This document shows, piece after piece, positions 12,501-27,500 of a DNA stretch of 64,000 nt (position 1 is its first letter; every line of letters starts with the position of its first letter). Under the pieces are notes generated by a model that was given only the letters and a program-made list of their open reading frames with translations, was not told the DNA's origin and did not search any database. The position numbers and the translations under genes are program-made. This stretch comes from Siphonodentalium dalli (Eukaryota; Mollusca; Scaphopoda; Gadilida; Siphonodentaliidae): positions 134,733,989 to 134,797,988 of the forward strand of contig CP136068.1 in NCBI GenBank assembly GCA_032622095.1, given 5' to 3'.

Positions 12501-15500
12501 CTTTGTGTTACACTGTTCATTTATTTGTTCATATATTTTATCATTATCCGCTGAATGCGTTACAACAGTTTCCACACATTTACCAGAACTACGTATTTGA
12601 TCTGCATGACGCTTCCAAATTACTTTGTTAGCCACTTCAACTTTATAAGTTACAGGCCCCAATTTCTTCACAATAACTCCATAAATCCACTTTTCAGCCT
12701 CTGGTGAATAGTTTCTTACTAAAACTTTATCCCCAACATTAAAAGAATAATTTCTCAATGTGTTTGATTTACTTAAGACTTGCTTCACAAGTGAACTATT
12801 TACAGTTTCTGATACATTTGGCTTTACCAAATCCAATTTACAGTGTAGCTGACGATTCATCAGTAACTTTGCTGGACTTGCATTCGTACTTGGATGCACA
12901 GTGTTACGATAACTTAACAATAAGTTACTTAAACTAGACTGAGCCGACTTCCCTTCCTTTACAACTGCCTTAATAGAATTCTTAAACGTTTGCACAAAAC
13001 GTTCAGCAAGGCCGTTAGACGCAGGGTGATATGGAGCAGATTTGGCATGAACCACACCAAAACTTTGTAAGAATTCTTGAAATTCAACCGACGTAAATTG
13101 TGGCCCATTATCTGAAACCAAAATTTCTGGACAACCTTGTTGTGAGAAAAGTTTATGCAAAACAGAAATAGTTTTCTGAGAAGTTGTTTTCTTCATCATA
13201 ATTACCTCCGGCCATTTGGAATGTGCATCCACAATTACTAAAAACATGTGTCCGAATAACGGACCAGCAAAATCCACATGAATCCTCTGCCAAGATTTTT
13301 CTGGCCACATACATGGATGTAAAGGCACAGATGCTACATTGTTTTGATTCTGTTGACATATATCACACTGTTTCACCATATTTTCAATATCATTATCTAA
13401 TCCTGGCCACCATACGTATGATCTGGCCAAGGATTTCATTCTAACAATACCAACATGGCCTTGATGAAGTTCCGTCAATATCTTAGACTGTAATGACAGA
13501 GGTAAAATAACTCTAATACCCCACATTAAACAACCCTGTTGTATGGTGATTTCATTTCGACGCAAATAATAAGGATTTAATTCACTTTCAGAATTATGAA
13601 ACCACCCAGACAAAACTTTACCGACAACCTTTGACAGAATTGGATCATTCCGTGTTTCATTCTTTACAACTTTTGAAGTAACTGGTAAAACTTCCATTTG
13701 AGATAATGCAAAACTTTTATCCAATTGACCACATTCTTCGCCTTTAGAATCTGAACTTTCCAATGGCAACCTAGAAAGACCATCAGCATTACAATGCTGT
13801 TTAGTGTTTCTATATTGTATGGTATAATCATGTGCTGCCAAAAGCAAGGCCCATCTTTGCAATCTAGCTGTGGCTAATGAAGGAATGGCAGACTTTGAAC
13901 CAAAAATGGATACTAAAGGTTGATGATCTGTAATTAAAACCCATGATCTATTGTATAAATATTGATGGAACTTCTTCATGCCAAATATTATACTTAACGC
14001 TTCTTTTTCGATTTGTGCGTACTTGATTTCAGACACACTCAATGATCTGGATGCAAAGGCTATTGGGCGTTCATCGCCATTTGGCATAACATGTGAAATT
14101 ACAGCGCCAACGCCATATGCACTCGCATCGGACGCCATTTTAAGTGGCAGATCCGTTGATATGGTATCAACACATTTGACGACAAAATCAATGACTTTGC
14201 TGCTTTAAAAGCTTTGTCACATTCAGTACACCAATTCCACTCTACTTGTTTTGACAAGAGATGATTTAATGGAGCAATCACAGTTGACAAATTTGGCAGA
14301 AATTTACCATAATAATTCAACAATCCTAAGAAAGATCTTAGTTGTGGTACATTCTTTGGAATTGGTGCTTCATTTATAGCTCTTTCCTTCTCTGGTGACT
14401 GATGTAATCCATTTTCGTCAATAATATGACCCAAATATTCCACTTGTTTCAAATTGAATTCACATTTTTTTTTTTTTACTCGCAAACCAATTTTTTTTTA
14501 ACGGATCAATACATTCTCTAAATTTTCCCTGTGAAGAGAAGGGGTAGAACCTGTCACCAAGATATCATCCAAATAACACTGTACACCATTTAGCCCTTGC
14601 AACACTTGATCCATAGTCTTTTGCCAAATAGCTGGACTAGAAGCAACACCAAAAGCTAATCTATTAACTCTATATAGACCCTTGTGTGTATTGATTGTCA
14701 ATAACTTACTACTCTCTACATCACATTTCAATTGAAGATACGCATTAGCCAGATCAATTTTTGTAAAAGTTTGACCTTTGTGACCTCCCTCTAATTGATT
14801 GAAAAGTTCCTCAATACGAGGAATTGGATACCTATCTACATTCAAAACTGGATTTACTGTGACTTTATAATCCCTACAAATTCTAATATCTTTACCATTC
14901 TTCTTCACCACTGGAACTATAGGGGTAGCCCATTCACTATGATCCACTGGAGTTAAAACACCATATTGTATCATTTTCTCCAGTGATTGTTCTACTTTAT
15001 CTCTAATTGAATACGGAACAGGGCGAGCTTTCAAAAATGTAGGCTTACAACCATCTTTAATACTCAATTTGGCTTCCATATCCTCAACAGTCCCTAATTT
15101 GCCATCAAACAATATTTCATATTTCTGTAATAATGTTTCAATATCAAAATCATTTCAACATGTACAGGCGACGTCACGTGTTGAATACCTGATTGCTCAT
15201 CAGTGGATGCACAAGATTTCTTAGGTATTACCTTATTTTCTTTGGCCACAGAAAGACTATTTAGTTTGTGCCAAGATAACCGAATCTTGTGTAACCACTG
15301 ACGGCCAAACAGAGGGCGAACACCTGTCATGCTGTCAACAACATATAATTCTGCTTCACATTGTTGTTTGTTCATAAGCACATTCACCATAATTTTACCC
15401 TTAGGCTTAATAATTTCGCCTGTATATGTTGACATTTTGACATTTGTCTTCACTAAAGGAACATCATAAAATTCTTGTTCATATAATGTGTGCGGCATTA

Positions 15501-18500
15501 TTGATAACGATGAACCGGTGTCCAGTTCCATTCTGAGTTGACGGTCTTGAACGACTGGTTTAACTATAATAGGTTTAATTGAACCCTGAGAATGTTCCAT
15601 GGATAATACAGCCAAATTGTGACAGTCATATGTAAAATCATCGGATTCATCTGACGATAGACTTAAGCATGAACTTTCCGAGTCTACTTTTGAAACTTTA
15701 TGTATGTTCGGATATTTCTTCTTATTTCTACACATGCGAACGTGATGTCCGCGTTTTGAACATCCCACGCAATCCCGATCCTTGAAAAAGCATTTATCAC
15801 TAGAATGATTGTTTTTACCACATCTGGTACACGGTGGAAATTTACGGAATTTTCCAAAATTCTCCACTTTTCGAAATTTTTCAGAATTTATCGACATTGC
15901 TTGAACTTTTTCTGGAAAACTGTCATGAAGTTGCTGCGTATCTTTTGACGCTTTTTCCATTGCTACAGCAATCTTATTTGCTTTATCGAATGACAACTCA
16001 GCTTCAGTTAGTAATCGCTTTTGTACCGATACATCTTTTAACCCGCAAACAAAACGATCTCGTAAAGCATCGTTCAAATTTCCGCCAACTTCACAGTGTT
16101 GAGCACATTTCTTTAATGCACGTACGTATTCAGAAACAGATTCATTTGACATTTGTCTTCGGTTGTGAAATCTAAATCGTTCAGCAATCAGTAGTGGTTT
16201 GGGAGAAAAGTAATTTTCTAATTTCGTTGTAATTTCGACGAAAGTTTTGTCTCCTGGTTTATCTGGAGTCAATAAAGTTTTCAACAAACTATATGTTTTT
16301 CCTCCAAGTGAACTCAAGAATGCCGGAACGACTTTCTCGTCTTTGATTTCGTTGAACTTTATGAATTGTTCAAATCGTTCTTTATAAGACGAAAAGTCTT
16401 CCACACGTTCGTCAAATTCTTCAATTTTGCCAAAATAAGCAGCGGCCATTTTTTTTTTCTTGATCAATTGTCAATTAATTCAGCCAACTAAATGCACATT
16501 CCGCTAGTATTCTGCTCTAACGACATTCAGCGAATACGTTCACTTAGCTGGATCCCATCCTCGTCGCCAAACTGTTACATATTGGGTCCCTGATGTGATT
16601 GTCGGACATGTTGACAGCGACACAGTTTATAGCGAAAGAGATCGATTTATTCAATACAGCTCCTAAAATACAACCAGCTCGATGACGTCACAAACTCAGT
16701 ACAAAAGTACGGAAGCCCAGATCAATACATGACAAGATTACTATTTTATCCGTTTGAATGCAAGTTTGAGAAATATGCATAGCCGTTTTAGTATTGCCAC
16801 GTTACATATAGTGAGTAAATCGTGGAATTTCTCTCTAACGGGATATTTCCAATAATATTGTGGGATGTATTTCTCTCTGGGGGCTTTAATTACGTCACAT
16901 TCTAAAACAAAATGGAATTTATCCATCTTCATGTTTAATATTATCTTACAAAACTTGAGATGAATCTTTTCAAGACAGTCTACATTTTCGAAACCCCATA
17001 TCTCACTTCCATAGAGGATGATAGGTAAAACTGTACGATCAAACAATTTAAGTGACAAGTCAATAGACAGATTAAGTTTATATATTTTGTTTAAGAGTCC
17101 GTACATAGCCCGTGTTACAACCGTGCACGTTTTCTTCACTGCTTGACAAAAACGTCCATTATGAAAAAATAAAACACCATGGTACTGAAACTCAAAAATC
17201 AATTTCGTTGTTGAAATACACTCTGAAACGGGGTGATCCAATTTTTCCAGTTTATTTTTATGAAGGAAAACGTGAGACACAGTCTCACACAGATAGTACA
17301 TGCGAGAATACGCCTTGGTTGTAGTGATTTAAAAGCACATAAGTTTGAGCGATTCCTGACTGATGATCCAAAATGTATTTGTGGGAACATATATGAAGAT
17401 ACAGAACATTATTTTATGAGTGACCCCACAGAAGAGAAAGTATCGTGCTTTAGAAAATTCCAGACGTCATTTCAAGATAGTGTACCAGGCGAGATAGATG
17501 AAGTATATTTCCTGGATGAGATGGATGAGATGATGCTTTGTGTGATTACCGAAGTTAAGCAACGTCGAGCTCGGTTAGTCCTTGGATGGGTGACCGGCTT
17601 GGGATTCCTGGTGCTGCCAACTTTCGGTGCTACTCCCACACAATTTAGTGGAATATATCAATGATTAAGCCGGTTTTCACAGATTTAGAACTTGTCCGTT
17701 CACATAGGAACCGAAGTCAGACAGTTTTAGCATTTAATTTAGTACACACCTGTATACGTGTACTTACATTTCCCCCAAAAATATAATTGCGTTTTCAGCG
17801 CGGCAAGAAATTCGCGAGTGAAAAAATCAGCCCACGAAAATAACGTAATTTAATTACGGACGCAAGACATGACGGAATGAATATACCGGATCATTGCACT
17901 GAATACAAACAATTAATAATAAATATTAAATATCAGCATAATCGGATTCATTCATACTGCCGTGTTTAATTTTGTCGCCGATAAATATATTGTTGAATTT
18001 TGACGGCATGAAATTGGAAACGCGCACATTTATAACTTTGACAATTTTCTGCGGGGCATAAAACGACGATATTTTACCGTCACAACTGATGAAACGGTAT
18101 CGGACCGTCGGATTATGACGGTCCGATACTGTTGAACCGACGGTATTTTTTAACAGTGTATATATTATCCCTCTCCAGACCGAAGGGAATCCACATAGCG
18201 AAGGTTGCAATGCCGATTGTTAACGGGAATTAGACCAACAGTCAGAAGTATAATATGCTAATTTCTAACATAACGGAAGTGTCGCGATCATTAAAGATCC
18301 ATGGTTTGCGGACTGATAAAGAACCTGATATTAATCGCAAAATCAGCAACGAGTCGGACCCATTTTGGAGATTTCGTTTTGAAGCTCAAACAGTCTGAAT
18401 GATTTATGCACACGGTATTATTTTATGCTAGAGCATGTCATAAAGAACATATAATCATTTCCTTGAGATATAAATCACCGAATATATATATAGACCAATT

Positions 18501-21500
18501 TGCGGGGTCAACATAGCTAACACAACTGTACGAACCCGATAAAGGGTATACTGATCGGAATCGAGATACTCACTTTTCAGCCAGGTTTACGCATTTCCGC
18601 GTCAACGAGTTCTCAAAACTTTGGACAAAATCAGAATAGGGACGGTCCTCGATCAAAATAGAGTTGGAACGAAATCGCTAATTATCCCAAAAAGTGGGCA
18701 AGGGCTCGCTGAACCCCAGTGAACACGTATACTTCGCGTGAACGGACTCGCAGGTCGGGTCTCGTTATGTTTCGGATACCGATATCGTATATATACTACG
18801 TTTTTGGTGCCCATAGGTTTCGGTATCTTTTAAGGTACCAAATGCACTCGCAGTATAGGTAAATGTGCAAAAATATAATAAATAAGATAAACTTTTTTTT
18901 ATATTCATTATTGATAGTTCCCCAATAACGAAATTTCACGCGTTGAAACCATTCTTATGTAAACAAAACTATTACAGTGATTTCAACAAACATAGCTGAT
19001 CGTGTAATAAGTTCAAATATTTTAGTCTAAACTGGTATAAATTTGATTTTCAATTTTGCAATGCTTTTACCGCTTACAATGTTTACCCGCAAGTTTTGAT
19101 TAAACTTTAAATCTAATTGGATGTTGATCGGTAATGTCACTGTAACAGTAATATTTACATAACAATGGTTTCAGTATGCGGAATCTCGTTATTGGAGAAT
19201 TATTAATACTGAAAATAAGACGAAATCGATATATTTTACATCTACTTGTCAATGATAGTTGTTTAAAGACAATGTTTACCGTCAAGTTTTGACTAATCTT
19301 TAAAGCTAATTGGATATTGATCGGTAATGATACTGTAACAGTAATATTTAATATATTTGGAAAATAATAACGAAACTGATTTATTACATCTATATAATTG
19401 TCGATGATGGTTGTTTTACAGACTTTTATAAAAAAAAATATGTGAATTTGCATGAACCCACCTCGAATGCATTAATTCCATTTAACTATACGCTACATTA
19501 CATGTACTCACATCGAATGCATTAATTCCCTTTAACTATACGCTACATTACATGTACTCACATGGGATTGACATGGATATCCTCATGGCTTTTCTGATTG
19601 GCATGTCTGGTGTCATCTTAGGATGACAATACTCTTCTGTCATCTCATTGAGATTAGTTATGACGATGCAAAGTTCTTTTCCAAATTGCTCATACACCTA
19701 GAATGAGCACAATTAGTCTTGTCATATAGTATATGCATGATCCTATACTAAATCCAGTTTTGGCACCACCCTAGCTTACCTCTTGGAATCCGGTATCCAG
19801 CTTTTAAAAAGACATCGAATCCAGGATCCAATTTAAGAAATTAACTATTAGAACAGAATAGAAATGTATTATTTATTTTGGGAAAAACAACATTGTAAGC
19901 AGTTTAATTTAAATTCAATTTAAACCTATATTAAGAAGGCGCCTATTCGTAAATTTTCAAAAAATCTCAATCTACACTCGGTCTACTATCTGAAATCATG
20001 ACTGTTTGTAAGAAAATAAATCAGAAAGTCTCCTCTTTTTTTTAGTTGTATTGATAGCCATTTCCAGAACTTTTTTGGAGTAAAGTCACCATAAAACAAC
20101 ATAATGTCTGAAAATATTATCAGTATTGAGTCTGTCAGATTAATGCAAGTGTGGTTGAATAATATTTATGTTGTTTTATGTTGTTTTTGTCCTTCATATG
20201 ACAACAAAATGGAACATTAAGGTACTGCAGTGATCTTTATAGCGAGCTTATCGGTTAATATTTATCACGGTGAGGAATCACGTGGTTTCGAGGTTGGTGA
20301 GTACCACGCATTCAAAATGTTCTAACGCACAAAAACATAACATTTTGACTTTTACGAGCATATGCTAGTTTATTTTTAAAACAAGTTGATACCTTATTTA
20401 TTCGGAAATACCCAGTAGTTTCTATAACATTCTTACCAAAGTTGCCAGTCGGAGGTTCGTGGAGTAACCAAGTCCTCACATCTAGGAGATCATTCGACTG
20501 ACAACTTTGGTGAGAATATTAGAGCAAACAACTGTGAGTTTGGATACAAATGAGGTGTCAGCTTGTTTGAAAAATACTATAGCATAATTATGTTCGTAGC
20601 TGCCAAAATGTAATATATTATTATCCTAGTTTATTACCTTTTCCTCGTTTCTGGTCGCGTTTTCGATCGCCTCGGCCATTTTGAATGCGTGATACTCGTC
20701 AACTCGAAACAACGTGATTTTCCATCTTGATTTATTGGTCCAGGAGATATTGTTCGACCCTTGCACCACCAGGACTCGCATTCCCACCACTAATTTTCTT
20801 CGTTGAGGTCTCCACTTGTTAACAAGAAAATAAAGTGGCCGCAGAGACTCTAGACAAGATGGCGTCCATCATGGCGGCCATTGTACTTGACATCTCTTTG
20901 ATCGTCATTATCGTAAATATAATATAACAGGCGCTTTTATTTTCCACATTTACATTTGGGTAGAGGACATTGATACGAAGTATTCGTTTGAATTGGCAAT
21001 TGATACTCGCAGCCAAGTTGGCGGCCAAACTGGTGGCCAGAAATAGAAATATCCTCGATATCTCCACATATTAATTTCCACTTTTGTCATAATATCGATA
21101 TGTAGAGACGAAAGGGTACATAACTCATATATCGATTCATACTTAAAACGTCTTCAATGCACAGCTAGCAGCCTTCCGGACGAAATCCCACGCGGTGTGG
21201 CATTTCGAAATCCATTCTCAAGTAAGCGCCGATAATGGCCGTAACCGTGTACCGTAGGTGCGCCGAATAGTCATATTATGACTCAATATTCAGAACAATT
21301 ACATGAGAACCGATTTTGATTTTCCACATTCAGAACTGGACCAGCTTCCATTTCTTCGACCGATCATTCTACCTCGGTCACACCAACAAATTGTTCTACA
21401 CTTTCTGGTAGAAGAGTTCCTCTAATCAGAACTTTTCAAACAATCCATTTTCCGGTGTCGAGCTCACGATTTTGCTCCAAACGCTAAATGTGGGATTTTT

Positions 21501-24500
21501 CCGTCATCTTGAACTAGAAATACATACGGTCGATGCGTATACGAACTTTCAGAAGATCAGCTCTATCTATGTATTCCTCAAACCTCATGGAGCTAACAAC
21601 ACATATGCGCTTGATGGTCTTCCCAGCCATCTAGTCAATTCACAAACTCAGCGAACGTATTGGCGTACTTGGACAAATTCGACAGTGTTTTGAAGGTTGA
21701 TAGAGTTTTCATTCCCTTGGACGGATGCCTCTTACCAAAGAAGACCATGTGTACCCACGCTCCTCGATCGTTATCCTATGCAATATTTGTTAAGTCCAGC
21801 AGTAGTCTTGACGAAGAGCCCCCAACAGAAGAACAATACACGTGGTGATAGTTAGTGGACATGAAATGGGTGCAGTTCATGGTCCTATTTCCTTTCCACT
21901 ATCATGACGCATGCCCAGAAACTGTCACTGATTGTGCTGTTCTTATCTGATGGGCGTTCTTCGACGAGATGACTGCTGGATGTCACACAGATTGCTTCGG
22001 ATTATGGTCAAGAAGTGTGGGTACATTATTGTCTTCTACGACCTCAGCACAGAGGCACTCGTCAACAGGAAAGCTATAAATCTTCGAAACCATAAGTTTC
22101 CCAGGTACGTCATCAATGCGTTCGCTGAGTTTGTGAATTGACGAATATCAATTGACAAGTAGCTAGCTGACAATCACCAGGTGTACATGTTGTTATCCCA
22201 CCCGGTCACCAAAGCTGAGAAAGACGTAGACAAAGAGGGCCTTCTTAAACTAGTATATGCATCGACCATATGCCATTATAGTTTATATTGCAATATGACG
22301 ACCAATTCCCATATATAGAAAACGAATTATACCATATGCTACATGTGACATGAATGAAGCTAATTGCCACGAATAAGGACAAGAATTCCCCGTTTTGGGC
22401 AAAACCATGAGTAGGACACCGGCATATGTATTGTTTGAAACTTTCTAATTAGTGGGACCCTTCTCCCAAGGAGTGTAGAAGAGTTCGTTGGTGAGAACCA
22501 GATATATTAGTCAGCTCAAGAGATTGAAGCTGGTCCATATGATTCTAAATGTGGCAAATCAGAATCAACCCATGTAGTTGTTCCGAATATTGCAAGTCAT
22601 AATGTGACTATTCGGCGCACACATAACAGTTACTGACATTAACGGCGCTTACTGGAGAATGAATTTCTTAATGCCACACCGCGTTTATTCCTTGTGGGGT
22701 TTCGTCCTCCCAATATGCCAAATAACTCACATATGCTTCTGAGTACGTTTTAAATAGAAATCAATATATGACTTGTGCACCGTGTCGTCTATAAATATTG
22801 ATATTATGACAAAAGTGGAAATTATAATGTGAAATATTGACGACTTTTCACTTTCTCACCACCAGTTCAGCCGCCATCTTGGCGTGAGTATCAATTGTCC
22901 AACTCAAACGAATATTTCGTATCAATGTAAATACCTGTAAATACCTGCATGTAAATATGGGTGGAATTCATGCATTAATAACTCCCATGCATTGTAAGAA
23001 ATTAAAGGTATATCGACGTGTTTTCAAATTTCGGTCGCCATTTTAGCCACCCTCTTGTAAATGGGAAGCTGTTTAATAGAAGGAAAGTATAGTAAGTTAG
23101 TTACTTCGTATATAAGGAAAGTACTCACAACAGTAAGCATGGATGGAGTTGTAATAATAACGTTCACTGATGTGGAAATCAGCAGATTTCGGTGATTATC
23201 AATTTCTGGTCTCCAGTTTGACCATCTTAGATTTGGGTGAATATTACTTAACTCAAGTATAAGAGCAATCCTAGCCCGGGTATCTCCTACACATGGACAT
23301 GCATGTGTGCAGTTATAATAACAATAACCTCAACTTATTCGAAACGGACATTACGCGATTATCGTCGATTTGGCTTTGACCGGGCAAAAGCAGTATTTGG
23401 AAAAAACGTGGAAAGATATCCGGCCTGGAATGAAAATTATGATCTCATTATGTGCGCAAATGACACTTCTATAAGATAAATGTATAAATTCGCACAAAGA
23501 TGCCCATGCTTCCCGCATAGATAAACAATCGTGGGTGAAATGTCGAATTTTTTTAACTTTTTCCTCAAGTCGACCGCCATATTGGATTTTTGTGTCAAAA
23601 TTTTGGCTAATTTGTTAGCGTTCTATATTAACATAACGAATCGAGTTTGAAAATAAAAGCGGATGAGATATTATATTTTCTATAATGGCGATCAAAGGGA
23701 CCTGGTGCATATCAATCATAACGGCCGCCATGATGGACGCCATCTTGTCTGGGGTCTCTGCTGCTATTTTTTTTCTTGTTAACAAGTGAAACAAATTAGA
23801 GGAGACCTTAAAGAAGACGATTTGTGGGACGAAGTTGAGTCCCGTGGGCGCAAGGGTCGACCAATATCTCCTGGACTATATGTATTTATAGTGCAAGTAT
23901 GTGGCGATTGTGAAGTAAATGATTGATTTCTTGGTTTTCGTTGTAAATGGGATCCAGTTACGCAATTGGAATCGGGAGTACGGCTCCAAAACACACGGAA
24001 TCCGGCATACGAAAGAGCGGGTGGTTGCCTCATAATGCTCATATGAGACTAATATGTTAACCACAACGCATAATTGCCTGATTCTGTATGGATACCGTTA
24101 AATGTCAATCGTTCTATTATCTTTAAAACATATACAGAAAGACATTTTTGAGATTGTTTGATTCATACTAAATATTTTCTGCAATATTGTATTTTCCCCA
24201 TCGTATGCTTTTATCGTCAATATATTTTCTCCATGATCTTCTCTTCAACTCGGACTGATGGTATTTCGTAAATGATAATAACCACCGGATCGGGTATTCG
24301 GCAAAAGAATGAACGAGGCGCACATCGTTGAACTACCATCGGATCCCACAATCCAATTGGTCTGCATGGCCTGTACCTCTGTCTAGATTACCCGATTATA
24401 TACATCACAGTTCAGCACGGACAGTAGTGGTCAACGGCGAAAAGCAACACCAGAACTATCATTGGATCCCACTATCCAATCGGTCTGAATGGCATGTACC

Positions 24501-27500
24501 TCTGTCTTGATTAACGCATTACACGCCACAGTTCACCACGGACAGTTATTATTATCAACGACGAAAAACAACACGTTTCAATATAATTATTAAGAATTCG
24601 GACTCATCAGTTAAGGGGAAGCGACTAGTTTGAGCTATATTCGTGTCCAATTTTATTTGTGTATGTCCTGTTTATCTTTCGAGTTCGTGATTTATTGATA
24701 GTACCCCATCCATTTGGACACAAAATACGATAACATTACATAAGACATGTTTTCCATTTATCAGACGAATAGAACATGAATATTAATAACAATCGTCGAT
24801 GGTTGTTATACATATGCATTACCACAAATATAAAAAATAATACGATCGGAATGAGCATACAAAGCCTATTTTCGAAAAAGTTCTTTATATTTCACCTTTA
24901 AAGTGATGTGAAACACTCCGGTAGGGCGATCAGATATAAATGGAGAATACTCTTCCAAAAGTAGTTATTTTTAGAAATATGATATCCAAATTGACAACAC
25001 ACATCATCGTTCTTACATATTAATTAAATACAGTGACTCTCGATGACGAAATCGTTTTCGTTAGGTTATCGCCGATAGCTGCGTCCCGAATCGAGATGTA
25101 AATATTAGAAATCAGCGCAGTTCTGACGATGTATTCTATATGGAGTGGTACCGTCGATTTGCCTGAGATTTTCGGTGATGTTAGTGGAATGCTACATTCC
25201 TCCTATTGGCATAGGGCCTGAATACTAACTCATCAGTTTCTTGTACCCGAACAAGTCCATAATATGTCTTTAATTGCCAATGAAGCCAAAAACTCTCGAT
25301 ATAGAAGATGAGTTTTAGAATATGCTGGCGTCGAACAACACGAAACCTAGTAAAACTATCATTCAGATGTCAACAGTTGCCCACCAGAATCTTCCATAAG
25401 CGTGTTTAATGATTGTTTCTTATTTGGTGGTGTATAAAACGTATGAATAGAGGCGTTATGGTGTCAAATCGGGTCGGGTTTCTTGAATTTCCAATTGATA
25501 TTTGACACGATTGCTGGCTTGAATTCTGAATATAGCTCTTTGACTTATAATTTATACCCAGGGACGTGGCTAGATTTTTTCGTTTGATAGGGGGGTCCAG
25601 ACTAATTCATCTCCCATGGTTGGCAAATTCTCGTCAGTACCATTATGATTGTAAACTTTTCCAACTACGTTGGTATTATATGCCTTTAATTATCACCCTA
25701 ATATATCTATAATTGGTCAGTGCACAAATTTATATCCTGTTTTATTTTTCGTTGTGGTGCCATTGTACTCATTCGCGTCGTGAAATATACCCACCCCACT
25801 GGGCACTCTACATGCGTAGTTAACTCCAAGCCATGCTCCATTTATTAATTAGTCATCGGCGACTTGGCTGGAGGGTGTCCGTTGGGGTGTCCACCCTGGG
25901 TTTTCCAACAGCCATGTCAAACTCGCAATATTGCGTACTTTCATTTGCATCCAACCCCTTGGTCTGGAATCCCCCAACTGGTACATATGGTGGGGGGATC
26001 TGAACCTGAAAACTTCAAAATCCTATAATCATTTGTTATCTGTGAAAAAAGAACCAGCTTCTAAGAACTTGTTAGCTCTAAACTGAACCAACTACGCGTA
26101 GTTGTTGGTAGTTTGGTTCTATGGTTTGACTTGTGTATACCCATTTGTTTTTTTATTGGGTTCCAAATAAGAACCAATTGGCTCTGTAGTCACAAAGAAC
26201 CAATGTTATTGGTTCCACCACGTGGAAATATTGTAGAACCAAGTAAGACCTATTTTGGTTCTCTGCTTTATTTGCAGTGCTTATAAAGAAGTTGATCTTC
26301 ATAAAGCACCCATAATATAACAGAACAGAGTTTCTCTATATAGTTGAATGATTTAAATATTAGATGCTTTGCACAATGCAAAGTCTCTTTGAAGACATTA
26401 GCGTATGATGCCTCTAACCCGTTTAGTGTATGTTCACATCCTAGTGACATTGAAGAAACAAAGTTAGTCAATATGACTGTTGTCCACAATGTGACTAACT
26501 TAGCTTAGTCATAATGACTAAGGCAGAAATTTAGTCACAATGACTAGGGTGATGTTAGTCACAACGACTATAAGGAATGGTAAACACGACTAATTAGGCA
26601 ATTAGACTACAATTGTGTTAGTCAAAATTACCAGAATTGAGTCATAATGACTAACTTTTCTGAGTCATTCAGAAGGCGAACATTTGGCGGCAATTGTGGT
26701 GTAGCCTTTGATGTGGGAGGGAAGTCCTGATACATAGATATCTATAACAGAGATGCCATAGCATAGCTAGCAGCAAATCATTATCCCGACTGGTTGCTTT
26801 TGGAACAGTAAACTCATGATGGCTATAACTAAATCTGACAGTACTGCATATATTTGTTGAATTCAGTATTTTCCAGCTTCTATTCCTCACTTCCACCAAT
26901 TGTCAACTAACTGAGATAATGCCATTGTTTGCCCTAAAGGGATGAGTATATGCTAAAGCATCGGAACAAATCCCGTCGATATTGAGGGAGAAACTATTTC
27001 GTCTGGCGGTGGGTCACATGGGTAATCACACTGACAGCATACGGCCTTTTCAGGTAAAACTTCCGTCCGGTTGGGTCGACAATTATTTTGCACAAACACC
27101 CTCTCACCCATTATTCCTGCTTCCGTTTTGGGAGGAGGCACCCCTTGTGCTAACAGCTATGCTTAGTGTGTTTCAGGACTAGATATGTGATGGTAGATCA
27201 GGACCACGTGGTTGGCGCTTGGGTGGTACCAAAAAAGGGCCTTCACCAACGACAATAAATCTGAAGGTCCATAAACATGTTATCGACTACCAGTTGCTTT
27301 AGTGATTAATAAAAGGTAGTCATTAAGACAAACCTGTATTGTTATTAATAACAACCATGTGGGATAAATATATATATATATACGCCATTTTATCCTACCA
27401 TTACATTCGTAATAGAACAGCGATTAAATGGAATTTGAATATTTTCATAATTCAAGGCAGTGTTGCAATTAAAGTTATTCTTGATGTAACTTAGTCACTG

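Larger units (their letters stand above)
12003..16734 (-). mobile_element. Ty3/Gypsy LTR retrotransposon, degenerate, K02A2.6/Mag-like
   Basis: Two 162-bp LTRs (TGTTAC to GTAACA type ends) and a 5-bp TSD agatt at 11998-12002 and 16735-16739. The order gag, protease, RT, RNase H, integrase is that of Ty3/Gypsy. The coding strand is minus. Only about three differences separate the LTRs, suggesting a fairly recent insertion, yet the pol frame is broken at three places. It lies in intron 4 of the patatin-like gene in the same orientation. Confidence 0.95.

Noticed and set aside
15834-16175. 113-codon plus-strand frame
   Set aside because: Antisense shadow of the Gypsy gag gene.
16741-17301. Whole 186-codon minus frame as one LINE piece
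   Set aside because: Only the part below about 17230 matches RT; the part above is opposite the plus-strand LINE C-terminal fragment.
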